Positions 26,609 through 35,060 of a DNA stretch of 64,000 nucleotides are shown one piece after another. The DNA is from Pelomonas sp. SE-A7 (GTDB lineage: Bacteria; Pseudomonadota; Gammaproteobacteria; Burkholderiales; Burkholderiaceae_C), in the NCBI RefSeq assembly GCF_030345705.1, contig NZ_JAUASW010000001.1, positions 2,604,001-2,668,000 of the forward strand. The letters are read 5' to 3'. The translations under genes and the position numbers were made by a program. The notes below the pieces were generated by a model. The model had not been told where the DNA came from, did no database searches, and worked only from the letters and a program-made list of their open reading frames with translations. Numbering within the stretch: position 1 is the first letter of the stretch; the number at the start of each line of letters is the position of its first letter.

Positions 26609-27367
26609 ATGCCCGACAAGACCCCGTTGCTGAGCCTGGAAGGCGCCCTCGCCCGAATAGAACTGCGCCGCCCGCAGCAGGCCAACCGGCTGGAGCTGCA
26701 GGACCTGGAAGCCCTGCACCACCATCTGGACCTGATAGAGCGCACGCCCGAGGTCCGGGTACTGCTGCTCAGCGCCCAGGGGCGCTACTTCTGCAGCGGC
26801 TTCAACATTGACAGCGTGCCGGGCGTCGATGCCGGCGCCCTGTTCGAACGGCTGGCCGACGAGCTGGAGAACTGCCGTGCGGTCACCATCGCCGCGATCA
26901 ACGGCGGCGTCTACGGCGGCGCCACCGACCTGGCCCTGGCCTGCGATTTCCGGCTCGGCGTCGCCGCCTGCGAAATGTTCGTGCCGGCTCCCAAGCTGGG
27001 CCTGCATTTCTACCGCGGCGGCCTGGAGCGCTATGTCACCCGGCTGGGCATCAACATGGCCAAGCGGGTGCTGCTGGCGTGCGAAACCCTGGATGCCCAG
27101 CAGATGCTGGAGGGCCAGTTCCTGGACCGCGTACTGCCCGATGCAGACTCGTTGCGCCAGGCGTCCGAAGCCCTGGCCCAGGACCTGGCCGGCCTGGCCC
27201 CGCTGGCCCTGCTGGGCATGAAGAAGCACCTGAACCGCATCGCCCGCGGCACGTTGGACGCGGCCGATCTGCGCTCGGACATAGAGCGGGCCAACGCCTC
27301 AGAAGACCTGGCCGAAGGGGTAAAGGCTTGGCAGGAAAAACGCAAGCCCGTTTTTCGCGGTTCCTGA
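26609..27367 (+). CDS. Enoyl-CoA hydratase/isomerase family protein (crotonase fold)
   Basis: A 252-residue crotonase-fold protein with oxyanion-hole segments YFCSGFNID (60-68) and NGGVYGGATDLALACDFRLG (98-117). The residues that act as general acid/base in true hydratases differ: the first Glu position is Asp107, and the second motif reads APKLGLHF with Lys129 and no Glu. It may thus be an isomerase, hydrolase or decarboxylase type; the substrate is unknown. It is divergent from livH, with a palindromic site between them. Confidence 0.85.
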   Translation: MPDKTPLLSLEGALARIELRRPQQANRLELQDLEALHHHLDLIERTPEVRVLLLSAQGRYFCSGFNIDSVPGVDAGALFERLADELENCRAVTIAAINGGVYGGATDLALACDFRLGVAACEMFVPAPKLGLHFYRGGLERYVTRLGINMAKRVLLACETLDAQQMLEGQFLDRVLPDADSLRQASEALAQDLAGLAPLALLGMKKHLNRIARGTLDAADLRSDIERANASEDLAEGVKAWQEKRKPVFRGS

Positions 27368-27477
27368 CCCTCCCCCATTCGGGTGAAAGCCCGGGCTAGG
27401 GCCGGGAGGGGCACATGGTGGAAAATAGCGCCCTGGCGCAATGCGCCCTCCCCCAGCAACACTAGACCAGGACCAGC

Positions 27478-27714
27478 GTGGCCAAGGAAAGTACCAAGAC
27501 GACCATCGAAGCGGATGGTCTGCGCTATCGCTCAAAAGCACCGGGCTCGCCGTTCGCAGCGACCTCGTCGTTCGGAGCGGCAACCATGTCGTGCTTCTTG
27601 TGCGGCAAGCATCGCCCGCGCGCCATGCTCAAGTCCAAGAAGCTACTCGGCAAATCGCAGCCAGTCTGCGCGCCCTCCTGCAAAGAGCTTGAGGCGCAAC
27701 TGACGGCCAAGTAA
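27478..27714 (+). CDS. Small Cys4 zinc-ribbon-like protein, copy A
   Basis: A 78-residue basic protein starting at GTG 27478 behind an AGGA site. Cysteines are at 39, 42, 64 and 68 (CFLCGKHRP and VCAPSC), spaced x2-x21-x3, which suggests one zinc site. It is a paralogue of the gene at 28543: both share DGLRY-S-K, GSPF, C-x2-CGKHRP and SK-x-LG. No known function can be named. A GKHRP/SKxxLG pattern could fit RNA or ribosome contact, but this is speculation. The gene ends at a strong terminator before the convergent tdk gene. Confidence 0.8.
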   Translation: MAKESTKTTIEADGLRYRSKAPGSPFAATSSFGAATMSCFLCGKHRPRAMLKSKKLLGKSQPVCAPSCKELEAQLTAK

Positions 27715-27726
27715 GCCTTCCTTCCC

Positions 27727-27758
27727 ATCGCGGCCCTCCCGGGCCGCGATGCTTTTCT
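27727..27758 (+). terminator. Rho-independent terminator after small Cys4 protein A
   Basis: A 10-bp perfect stem ATCGCGGCCC (27727-27736) with GGGCCGCGAT (27741-27750), loop TCCC, followed by GCTTTTCTG. It lies 12 bases after the small gene and reaches to the end of the convergent thymidine kinase gene. Confidence 0.85.
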
Positions 27759-27760
27759 GC

Positions 27761-28324
27761 TCAGGCTTCTTGCCTGAAGCAGCGCCCGCAGACCGATCGG
27801 TAGCGGGCATTGCCCCCGATCTCGACCTGCGCGCCCTCCGTGACCTTGCGGTTGGAGGCGTCGACGCGCATGTTCATCGTGGCCTTGCGGCCACAGTCGC
27901 AGATCGTCTTCATCTCGTCCATCTCGTCGGCCAGCGCCAGCAGCACGGCCGATCCGGGGAACAGCTCGCCCTGGAAATCCGTCCTCAGCCCGTAGCAGAT
28001 CACCGGCACATGGTGGTTGTGGGCAATCTCGTGCAGCGCCCAGACCTGGGCCTTGCTGAGGAACTGGGCCTCGTCGATCAGCAGGCAGGCCACGGCCTGG
28101 CCTTTGAGATCCAGGGCCAGGAAATCAGTGCCGGCGTCAAAGACCTCGGCATCTCGCTTGGGCCCCAGGCGGGACGTGATGTAGCCGCGCCCATAGCGAT
28201 CGTCCACCGAGGACGTGTACAGGCGGACCTGATGGCCGCGCTCCTCGTAGTTGTGCGCGACCTGCAGCAGGGCGGTCGACTTGCCGGCGTTCATCGCCGC
28301 GTAACGGAAAAACAGCTTGGCCAT
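27761..28324 (-). CDS. tdk: Thymidine kinase
   Basis: Phosphorylates thymidine in the salvage pathway. The 187-residue type II kinase starts at ATG 28324 (MAKLFFRYAAMNAGKST). The P-loop is at 11-17, the DEAQF motif marks the Mg/phosphate site, and zinc-binding cysteines occur in CDCGRKA and CGRCF near the C-terminus. An upstream in-frame extension lacks similarity. It faces the two small Cys4 genes: convergent with copy A and divergent from copy B. Confidence 0.96.
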   Translation of the reverse strand: MAKLFFRYAAMNAGKSTALLQVAHNYEERGHQVRLYTSSVDDRYGRGYITSRLGPKRDAEVFDAGTDFLALDLKGQAVACLLIDEAQFLSKAQVWALHEIAHNHHVPVICYGLRTDFQGELFPGSAVLLALADEMDEMKTICDCGRKATMNMRVDASNRKVTEGAQVEIGGNARYRSVCGRCFRQEA

Positions 28325-28542
28325 CGGAACAGGGGCAGGAAGGGAGCCGCGATTGTGCCGCCCGGCCGCCGCCAGACCTGGGCGAGGCTCGCGCGGGGCG
28401 CCCCCGGACAAACCCTCTACATCGGGCAAGCGAGCAGACGCTTGTCATGATCTGCCGCCTAACATCGCTCAACAACGAGGGATTTCGATTGCATCTGGCC
28501 CGCCACCCACAAGGTGCGGATCCTTGGTAGCCGAGTACAACA

Positions 28543-28794
28543 ATGAGCAAAGACACCTACACCGCCGTCAGCAACGACGGCCTGCGCTACGAATCCAAGG
28601 TGGGCGGCTCGCCCTTCCTGGGCAGCGGCCATACCCGCTCCTGCTTCAAATGCGGCAAGCACCGCCCGCCCAGCGCGTTGCAATCCAAACGCATCCTGGG
28701 CCGCACCGAGGTGGTCTGCAAACCCAGCTGCGTCAAGCCCAAGAGCGAAGAGCAGCAGCAGCCGCAACAGGCCCTGGCGGAAGCCGAGGCATAA
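28543..28794 (+). CDS. Small Cys4 zinc-ribbon-like protein, copy B
   Basis: An 83-residue protein starting at ATG 28543 (MSKDTYTAVSNDGLRYESK). Cysteines 34, 37, 59 and 63 have the same x2-x21-x3 spacing as copy A. After the last Cys it has a Lys/Gln/Glu-rich tail of about 20 residues that copy A lacks. The shared core suggests duplication around tdk or ancient paralogy. The function is unknown. It is divergent from tdk with a 218-base spacer. Confidence 0.8.
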   Translation: MSKDTYTAVSNDGLRYESKVGGSPFLGSGHTRSCFKCGKHRPPSALQSKRILGRTEVVCKPSCVKPKSEEQQQPQQALAEAEA

Positions 28795-28826
28795 GAAAGA
28801 AAAAGGCCGCGGATCGCTCCGCGGCC
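28795..28826 (-). terminator. Rho-independent terminator of the ornithine cyclodeaminase gene
   Basis: A 9-bp perfect stem GGCCGCGGA (28805-28813) with TCCGCGGCC (28818-28826). Read on the minus strand it is followed by TTTTTCTTTCTT, so it ends the gene at 28863-29909. It begins right after the stop of the convergent small Cys4 gene. Confidence 0.85.
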
Positions 28827-28862
28827 TGCTGGTCCGCCTGACAACTATCCAGTCGCGGCCGC

Positions 28863-29909
28863 TCAGGCCACGCGACGGAGCTGGGCCCGCCCTCCGCGGG
28901 TCAGCCTGAACAAGTCCTTGGGATCATCCTCCGCCGGCGGCACCAGGGCCACGTCCTCGCCCACCTGGCGCGCCAGCGCCAGCCGGTGCACATAGCTCAG
29001 CGCCGAGAAGTCTTCCAGCGCAAAACCCACCGAATCGAACACCGTGATCTCGCTGGTCGAACTGCGGCCCGGCGCTTGACCGGTCAGCACCTGCCACAGC
29101 TCGGTCACCGGATGATCAGCCGGCAGCTGCTGGATGTCGCCCTCGATGCGGGTCTGGGGCTCGAACTCCACAAAGATCTTGCCGGCGCGCAGCACGTCGG
29201 CATGCAGCTCGGTCTTGCCCGGACAGTCGCCGCCGACGCCATTGATGTGCATGCCCGGCTCGATCATGTCGGGCGTGATGATGGTGGCACGGGTCTTGTC
29301 GGCCGTAACGGTGGTGACGATGTCGGCGCCGCGCACCGCCTCGGCGGTCGAGGCGCAGCGGACCAGGCGCAGGCCCGGATAGCCGGAGAGATTGCGGATC
29401 AGCTTGTCCGTGGCCCGCGGGTCCACATCGAACAAGCGGATTTCCTCAATGCCCAGCTGGCTGTGGAAGGCCAGGGCCTGGAATTCGCTTTGGGCGCCAT
29501 TGCCTATCAGGGCCATCACCCGCGAATCCGGCCGGGCCAGCGCCTTGGCTGCCATCGCCGAGGTGGCGGCGGTGCGCAGGGCCGTGGTCAGGGTCAGTTC
29601 GCAAAGCAGTTCGGGATAGCCGGTGGCCACGTCAGCCAGCACACCGAAGGCCATCACGGTGAACATGCCGCGGGCCGTATTCTTGGGGTGGCCATTGACG
29701 TACTTGAAGGCGTAGCGGGCGCTGTCCGCGACCGGCATCAGCTCGATCACGCCGACGTCCGAATGGCTGGCCACGCGCGGGGCCTTGTCGAACTCGCCCC
29801 AGCGGGCAAAGTCGCTGCGCAGGGTGTCGGCCAGCTCGGCCATGAATTGGGGGACGCCGACTTCCTGGACCAGACGGGACAGGGCGGGCACATCGATGAA
29901 ACGGGTCAT
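28863..29909 (-). CDS. Ornithine cyclodeaminase family protein
   Basis: A 348-residue enzyme starting at ATG 29909 (MTRFIDVPALSRLVQEVG), length typical of the family. The NAD-binding part has ALIGNGAQSEFQALAF; substrate-site residues are in ARYAFKYVNGHPKN. Classic members convert L-ornithine to L-proline and ammonia; other family members act on alanine or imino acids, so the substrate is not proven. It is divergent from an Lrp/AsnC regulator, the usual arrangement for amino-acid-controlled catabolic genes. It ends in a strong terminator. Confidence 0.88.
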   Translation of the reverse strand: MTRFIDVPALSRLVQEVGVPQFMAELADTLRSDFARWGEFDKAPRVASHSDVGVIELMPVADSARYAFKYVNGHPKNTARGMFTVMAFGVLADVATGYPELLCELTLTTALRTAATSAMAAKALARPDSRVMALIGNGAQSEFQALAFHSQLGIEEIRLFDVDPRATDKLIRNLSGYPGLRLVRCASTAEAVRGADIVTTVTADKTRATIITPDMIEPGMHINGVGGDCPGKTELHADVLRAGKIFVEFEPQTRIEGDIQQLPADHPVTELWQVLTGQAPGRSSTSEITVFDSVGFALEDFSALSYVHRLALARQVGEDVALVPPAEDDPKDLFRLTRGGRAQLRRVA

Positions 29910-29995
29910 GGCGGATCTCCTGGAAAGGGCGCCTCGCCGCCGCGTGCACCTCGGCCTCCATTCTGGGAACTCGCGCGGCCAACAAATAGCCAGAA

Positions 29996-30045
29996 ACCTG
30001 TCAGATCCAATAGCTAAACTAGCCACATTGACACCTTGAGCTAGC
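29996..30045. promoter_or_regulatory. Control region between ornithine cyclodeaminase and Lrp-type regulator genes
   Basis: This AT-rich part of the 139-base divergent spacer has repeated TAGCTA / CTAGC / GAGCTAGC half sites (AATAGCTAAACTAGCC and TTGAGCTAGCAA). Repeated half sites suit a multimeric Lrp/AsnC protein. No promoter hexamers are assigned with confidence. Confidence 0.35.
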
Positions 30046-30048
30046 AAT

Positions 30049-30480
30049 ATGTCCGGACTCGATGATGTGGACCGCGAGCTGATCGCCCTGCTGCGCGACA
30101 ACGCCAGACTGCCGGTGTCGGCCCTGGCCAAGAAGCTCAAGGTCGCCCGGGGTACGGTGCAGAACCGCATGGCCCGGCTGGAGCGGGACGGCGTGATCGT
30201 GGGTTACACGGTGCGGCTCAAGCCCCAGGCCGAGGGTCAACGGATCCGAGCCCTGACCACGGTGGCGGTCGAGGGCAACCAGGCCAGCGAGGTGCTGCGG
30301 GCCTTGCGGGGCCATCCCAACGTGTTTGCCCTGCACACCACCAACGGCCGCTGGGATCTGGTGGCCGAGCTGCGCGCCGACACGCTGGAAGACTTCGACC
30401 GCGTGCTGTCCAGCATCCGCCTGATCGAAGGCATCGCCCAGACCGAGACCAGTTTGCTGCTGTCGACCCACAAGCTCTGA
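30049..30480 (+). CDS. Lrp/AsnC family transcriptional regulator
   Basis: A 143-residue regulator with an N-terminal helix-turn-helix (about 5-55, including VSALAKKLKVARGTVQNRMARLE) and a C-terminal RAM/AsnC ligand domain (about 65-143, VFALHTTNGRWDLVAEL). Length is typical. It is divergent from the ornithine cyclodeaminase gene and probably senses an amino acid such as ornithine, arginine or proline to control it; the ligand is inference. ATG 30049 fits the family start. Confidence 0.92.
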   Translation: MSGLDDVDRELIALLRDNARLPVSALAKKLKVARGTVQNRMARLERDGVIVGYTVRLKPQAEGQRIRALTTVAVEGNQASEVLRALRGHPNVFALHTTNGRWDLVAELRADTLEDFDRVLSSIRLIEGIAQTETSLLLSTHKL

Positions 30481-30597
30481 GCGCTCTTTGGTAACCCGCT
30501 TGACGCTGCCGAGCGGGGTTTGACCGCATCCTGGGCCGGCAGGCCTGCTCAACAATGCCGCGATCGGCCGGCCCGCCCGGCCAGGAGTTCGTCGAGC

Positions 30598-32646
30598 ATG
30601 CTGTCCCGTTTGAAGTCTTCCCTTGTCCTGGTGCTCGCCCTGGTCGGCACTGCAGCGCTGGCCGCGCCGGCGGTCGAGCTCAAGTCGCCCGACGGCCGCC
30701 TGAGCATCGCCGTCAGCCTCGACCGCGATGGCCGCGCCAGCTACAGCGTCAGCCGCCTCGGCAAGCCTCTGATCGCCCCCTCGTCGCTGGGCTTTCTGCT
30801 GGCCGACGCGCCCAAGCTCGACCGAGGCTTCGCGCTGGAGTCCAGGACCGCCGCCACCGAACACGACGAGCGCTGGGAGCAGCCCTGGGGCGAGCAGCAG
30901 TTCATCCGCAACCGTTACAAGGAGCTCGACCTGGTCCTGCGCGAGCAGGAAGGCCTGCAGCGCCGGCTCGGCCTCAGGCTCAGGGCCTATGACGACGGCG
31001 TCGCCCTGCGCTACCTGTTCCCCGAGCAGCCGAACCTGAAACAGGTGCAGATCGGCGAGGAGCTGACCGAGTTCAACATCGCCAGCCCTGGCACGGCCTG
31101 GTGGAACACGGCCTTCGAATGGGACCGCGAGGAATACCTCTACAAGCGCACGCCCATCGAGCAGGTCGGCCTGGCCCAGACGCCGATGACCTTGCGCATG
31201 GCCGATGGCGTGCACCTGGCCCTGCACGAGGCCGCCCTGGTGGACTACGCCGGCATGAACCTCGTGCGGGTCGAGGACCGCCGACTCAAGGCCCAGCTGA
31301 CGCCGGGCAGTGGCGGCCAACCCAAGGTGGTCCGGACCGCCCCCTTTGCCACGCCCTGGCGGATGATCCAGATCGCCGACAGCGCCGCCAGGCTCGCCGA
31401 GTCGCGCCTGATGCTGAACCTGAACGAGCCCAACGCCCTGGGCGACGTCTCCTGGTTCAAGCCCATGAAGTACGTCGGCATCTGGTGGGAGATGCACCAG
31501 AACCTCTCCACCTGGAGCAGCGGACCCACGCATGGCGCGACCACGGCCAATGCGCTTCGCCACATCGACTTCGCCGCACGGCACGGCTTCGGCGGCGTGC
31601 TGATCGAGGGCTGGAACAAGGGCTGGGACGGCAACTGGGTCGCCGACAGCCACAAGTTCAGTTTCACCGAGCCTTATGCCGACTTCGACCTGGAGCGGAT
31701 CACGGCCTACGCCAGTTCCAAGGGCGTGCAGTTGATCGGCCACCACGAGACCGGCGCCAATGCCGCCAACTACGAGCGCCAGCTCGGCCCGGCCCTGGAC
31801 CTCTACGCCAGGCTGGGCGTAGGCAGCATCAAGACCGGCTATGTCGCCGATGCCGCCCAGGCCAAGGTCCTGGGCAGCGATGGCGTCGAGCGCTACGGCT
31901 GGCACGAGGGCCAGGACATGGTCCGCCACCACCTCAAGGTGGTGCAGGAGGCGGCCAAGCGCCGGATCGCGATCAATCCGCATGAGCCGGTCAAGGACAC
32001 CGGCCTGCGCCGCACCTATCCGAACTGGATCTCGCGTGAAGGCGCGCGCGGCCAGGAGTACAACGCCTGGGGCAGCCCGGGCAATCCGCCCGAGCACGAG
32101 GTCAACCTGGTGTTCACGCGGCTGCTGTCCGCGCCCATGGACTTCACGCCCGGCATCCTGGCCATGAAGACGCAGCAGCCCGCCGGCGTCGTCACCACCT
32201 GGGCCAAGCAGCTGGCCCTCTACGTGGTGATCTACAGCCCTATCCAGATGGCCGCCGACCTGCTGGACAACTACGAGAAGCATCCGCTGCCGTTCGAGTT
32301 CATCAAGCAGGTGCCGGTGGACTGGAGCGAGACCAGGGTGCTCAACGGCGAGGTCGGCGACTACGTGACCATCGCCCGCAAGCAGCGCGGCGGCGAGGAC
32401 TGGTACCTGGGCGCCATCACCGACGAGCACCCGCGAAGCCTCGAGCTGAAGCTGGACTTCCTTGAGCCCGGCGCCCGTTACCGCGCCCACATCTACCGCG
32501 ACGGTCCCAGGGCCAACTACACGACAGCGCGTGAGGACCTGGTGGTCGAGCGGCGCGAAGTCGGCTCGGCCAGCCGGCTGGTGTTGAGACTCGCGCCCGG
32601 CGGCGGCCAGGCCATCCGCTTCGAGAAGCTGGCGGGGGCGCGATGA
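30598..32646 (+). CDS. Exported glycoside hydrolase family 97 alpha-glucosidase
   Basis: A 682-residue enzyme with a signal peptide (residues 1-23, cut after ALA). An N-terminal beta-sandwich (about 25-280) precedes a catalytic barrel with the GH97 segments GFGGVLIEGWNKGWDG, GHHETGANAANYE, SIKTGYVAD, NPHEPVKDTGLRRTYPN and REGARGQEYNAW. SIKTGYV lacks the Asp nucleophile seen in retaining members, and the conserved Glu residues are present, which suggests the inverting SusB-like alpha-glucosidase type. It overlaps the next gene as ATGA. No SusC/SusD-like transporter genes lie nearby. Confidence 0.9.
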   Translation: MLSRLKSSLVLVLALVGTAALAAPAVELKSPDGRLSIAVSLDRDGRASYSVSRLGKPLIAPSSLGFLLADAPKLDRGFALESRTAATEHDERWEQPWGEQQFIRNRYKELDLVLREQEGLQRRLGLRLRAYDDGVALRYLFPEQPNLKQVQIGEELTEFNIASPGTAWWNTAFEWDREEYLYKRTPIEQVGLAQTPMTLRMADGVHLALHEAALVDYAGMNLVRVEDRRLKAQLTPGSGGQPKVVRTAPFATPWRMIQIADSAARLAESRLMLNLNEPNALGDVSWFKPMKYVGIWWEMHQNLSTWSSGPTHGATTANALRHIDFAARHGFGGVLIEGWNKGWDGNWVADSHKFSFTEPYADFDLERITAYASSKGVQLIGHHETGANAANYERQLGPALDLYARLGVGSIKTGYVADAAQAKVLGSDGVERYGWHEGQDMVRHHLKVVQEAAKRRIAINPHEPVKDTGLRRTYPNWISREGARGQEYNAWGSPGNPPEHEVNLVFTRLLSAPMDFTPGILAMKTQQPAGVVTTWAKQLALYVVIYSPIQMAADLLDNYEKHPLPFEFIKQVPVDWSETRVLNGEVGDYVTIARKQRGGEDWYLGAITDEHPRSLELKLDFLEPGARYRAHIYRDGPRANYTTAREDLVVERREVGSASRLVLRLAPGGGQAIRFEKLAGAR

Positions 32647-35051
32647 ACAAAGGCTTGTTGCGCGCGGCCACGTTGGTGGCCTGCCTTGTTGTCGGTGGAT
32701 CGGCGAATGCCAAGGATCCCAGGCCAGGCGTCGAGGCCCTGTTCACCGGCATGGCGCTGAAGGTCAGCCCCGACAAGCCACGCCACTTCGTCGTCGGCGA
32801 CAACGTCGACGGCTACCTCGACGCCCGCACCGGCGGCCATGGCCTCGGCGAGGGCTACTGGATAGGCCAGCAAATCCTGTTCAAAGACCAGGCCAGCTAT
32901 GTCGATGGCCGCCTGCTGGACCGCGCCTCGCCACGCGCGCAGGAGCGGGTGCTGCCCTATGGCCGTGAACTGCGCCTGGGGCCTGATCAAGAGCAACTGG
33001 TGATGCACGCCGGCAGCCGGCGCCTGTCCATGCAGGTCGGCAGCGACAAGGCCGCCCGGCTCGCCATCCAGCCGCTCTGGAAGAGCCAGCCGGCCACGCT
33101 GCGCTGGGAAGGTCAGGTCTTGCTGATCCAGTGGACGGACAGCCCGCTGGTCGCGGCGCTCAGCGCTGATCAGCCGTTCGAGATTGCCGCCGATGGCAGT
33201 GCCCTCGCGGCCGGCATGCCGCTGCTGCAGGCCAAGGAGAAGTCGCGCCGATTCACGCTGCATCTGGCCATCGCGGCCGACGAAGCATCGGCCCTGGCCC
33301 AGGCTCGTGCCATGTCCGGCTCGGACCAGGTGATCGCCCAAAGCCTGGCCAGCCTGCACGAGCGCCTGACCCGCAGCTGGCTGTCCACCGGTGACGCCAG
33401 CTACGACCAGGCCCTGCTGTGGGCCAAGGCCTCGGCCCTGGGCTTTCTGGTCGATGAATACGGCCGCGGCCTCTGGGCCGGCCTGCCCTGGTTCCGCGAG
33501 AACTGGGGGCGCGACACCTTCATCGCCCTGCCTGGCACCCTGCTGGTCAGCGGCCATTTCGAGTCGGCCCGTGAGGTGCTGGACAACTTCGCCCGCTACC
33601 AGAACCTGGAGCCGCCCAAGGACGGCGATGCCAAGGACCCGGTGGCCGGCCAGCGCGCCAGCCACTACGGTCGCATTCCCAACCGGGTGCGGGGTGAAGA
33701 GAAGATCTACAACACGGTGGACGGCACGCCCTGGATGCTGCGCGAAGGCCTGGAGTACGTGCGCTACAGCGGCGACACCGGCTTTGCCGAGCAGTTGCTG
33801 AAACTGGCCAAGCCCTACATTGACGGCGCGCTCAAGCATTCGGTCGACGCCGACGGCCTGCTGGTCCATGACGACGCCGACACCTGGATGGATGCGCGCA
33901 TCGAAGGCCGTGAGCCCTGGTCGGCCCGCGGCCCGCGGGCTGTCGAAATCCAAGCGCTCTGGATCACGGCGCTGGAAGCCGCCGCCGAGCTGGCCGAATG
34001 GCAGGGCAAGTCCCTCGAACTGGCCAAGGCCTGGCGCTCTCATGCTGCCCGTGCTCGGCAAAGCCTGCTGCGCTTGTTCTGGGATGGCCGCGCAATGGCA
34101 GACCGGCTGCGCGCCGACGGAAGCCGCGACCTGAAGCTGAGGCCCAATCAGCTGATGCTGGTCTCGGTGCCGCTCGATCCTCTGCAACCCATCGTGCCGC
34201 TGGACGTCGAGGCCCGCATGCTGCGCAGTTCGGTCAACGGCCTGCTGTTTCCGTACGGCATCGCCTCGCTGGACCCGACGAGCGACTACTTCCATCCCCA
34301 CCACGTCAACGACACCTACCACCACAAGGACGCGGCTTACCACAACGGCACGATCTGGGGCTGGAACGCCGGCTTCGCGATCACGGCCCTGAACAAGTTC
34401 GGCCAGCAAGACCTGGCCTGGCAGCTGAGCCGCAACCTTGCCGAGCAGGTGCTGGGCCGCAACGTCGATGGCACCCTGGGCACGATGAGCGAGCTGCTCG
34501 ACGCCCTGCCCGGCGCCGATGGCCGGCCGGGGCCCTCGGGCACCTTCGCCCAGTCCTGGAGCGTGGCGGAGTTCGAGCGCAATGGCTTCCAGGACTTCCT
34601 GGGCTTCCGGCCCGACCTGCTGCGCGGCGAATTGCGTTTTTCGCCCGCCCTGCCGCAAGCCTGGCGACGCTTTGATGCCGTGCTGCCGTTTGGCCGCGGG
34701 GCCTCGCTGCAGGTGCAGGGTCAGCGCGAGCGCCATGGCTGGCGCTGGACCCTCAGGTCGCTAGGCACTGGCCAGGTGCAGAAGCTGGCCTTCGATGTTC
34801 TCGATGCCCGTGGTGGCCGGCAGCGCCTGAGCTTCCAGCTTCCGCCGGAGCGGCCGGTCGTGCTACGAATGGCTGGAACCAAAGCCAGCCTGGACGGCAA
34901 GCCGCTGAAGCAGCAGCCGGTCCAGGCCAGCCAGCAGGCCCTGCTGCAAGGGTTGCGGTTTGTGACGCCACCGGCTGCAGGTCAGTCATTTCCGATGACG
35001 GCCGGCAAGGATCAGCTCAAGGCGCTGATCCTGCGCGGCGACTTCCGCTGA
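32643..35051 (+). CDS. Exported amylo-alpha-1,6-glucosidase-type debranching enzyme
   Basis: An 802-residue protein with a signal peptide (residues 1-23, cut after ANA). The C-terminal (alpha/alpha)6 catalytic region of the glycogen debranching family is seen in WFRENWGRDTFIALPG, YNTVDGTPWML and DADTWMDARIEGREPWSARG. Bacterial relatives normally act on branched glucans inside the cell; export is therefore notable. Start ATG 32643 overlaps the GH97 stop as ATGA, so the two enzymes are made together and could trim alpha-1,4 and alpha-1,6 links of malto-oligosaccharides in the periplasm. Confidence 0.86.
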   Translation: MNKGLLRAATLVACLVVGGSANAKDPRPGVEALFTGMALKVSPDKPRHFVVGDNVDGYLDARTGGHGLGEGYWIGQQILFKDQASYVDGRLLDRASPRAQERVLPYGRELRLGPDQEQLVMHAGSRRLSMQVGSDKAARLAIQPLWKSQPATLRWEGQVLLIQWTDSPLVAALSADQPFEIAADGSALAAGMPLLQAKEKSRRFTLHLAIAADEASALAQARAMSGSDQVIAQSLASLHERLTRSWLSTGDASYDQALLWAKASALGFLVDEYGRGLWAGLPWFRENWGRDTFIALPGTLLVSGHFESAREVLDNFARYQNLEPPKDGDAKDPVAGQRASHYGRIPNRVRGEEKIYNTVDGTPWMLREGLEYVRYSGDTGFAEQLLKLAKPYIDGALKHSVDADGLLVHDDADTWMDARIEGREPWSARGPRAVEIQALWITALEAAAELAEWQGKSLELAKAWRSHAARARQSLLRLFWDGRAMADRLRADGSRDLKLRPNQLMLVSVPLDPLQPIVPLDVEARMLRSSVNGLLFPYGIASLDPTSDYFHPHHVNDTYHHKDAAYHNGTIWGWNAGFAITALNKFGQQDLAWQLSRNLAEQVLGRNVDGTLGTMSELLDALPGADGRPGPSGTFAQSWSVAEFERNGFQDFLGFRPDLLRGELRFSPALPQAWRRFDAVLPFGRGASLQVQGQRERHGWRWTLRSLGTGQVQKLAFDVLDARGGRQRLSFQLPPERPVVLRMAGTKASLDGKPLKQQPVQASQQALLQGLRFVTPPAAGQSFPMTAGKDQLKALILRGDFR

Positions 35052-35060
35052 AGCGCGACT

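Noticed and set aside
30490..30520. AACCCGCT/AGCGGGGTT hairpin after the Lrp-type gene
   Set aside because: The stem has a mismatch or bulge, a long loop and no T run, so I did not call it a terminator.
30019..32490. Open frame of about 820 codons opposite the Lrp and GH97 genes
   Set aside because: It spans two clear genes on the other strand and has no domain signature.
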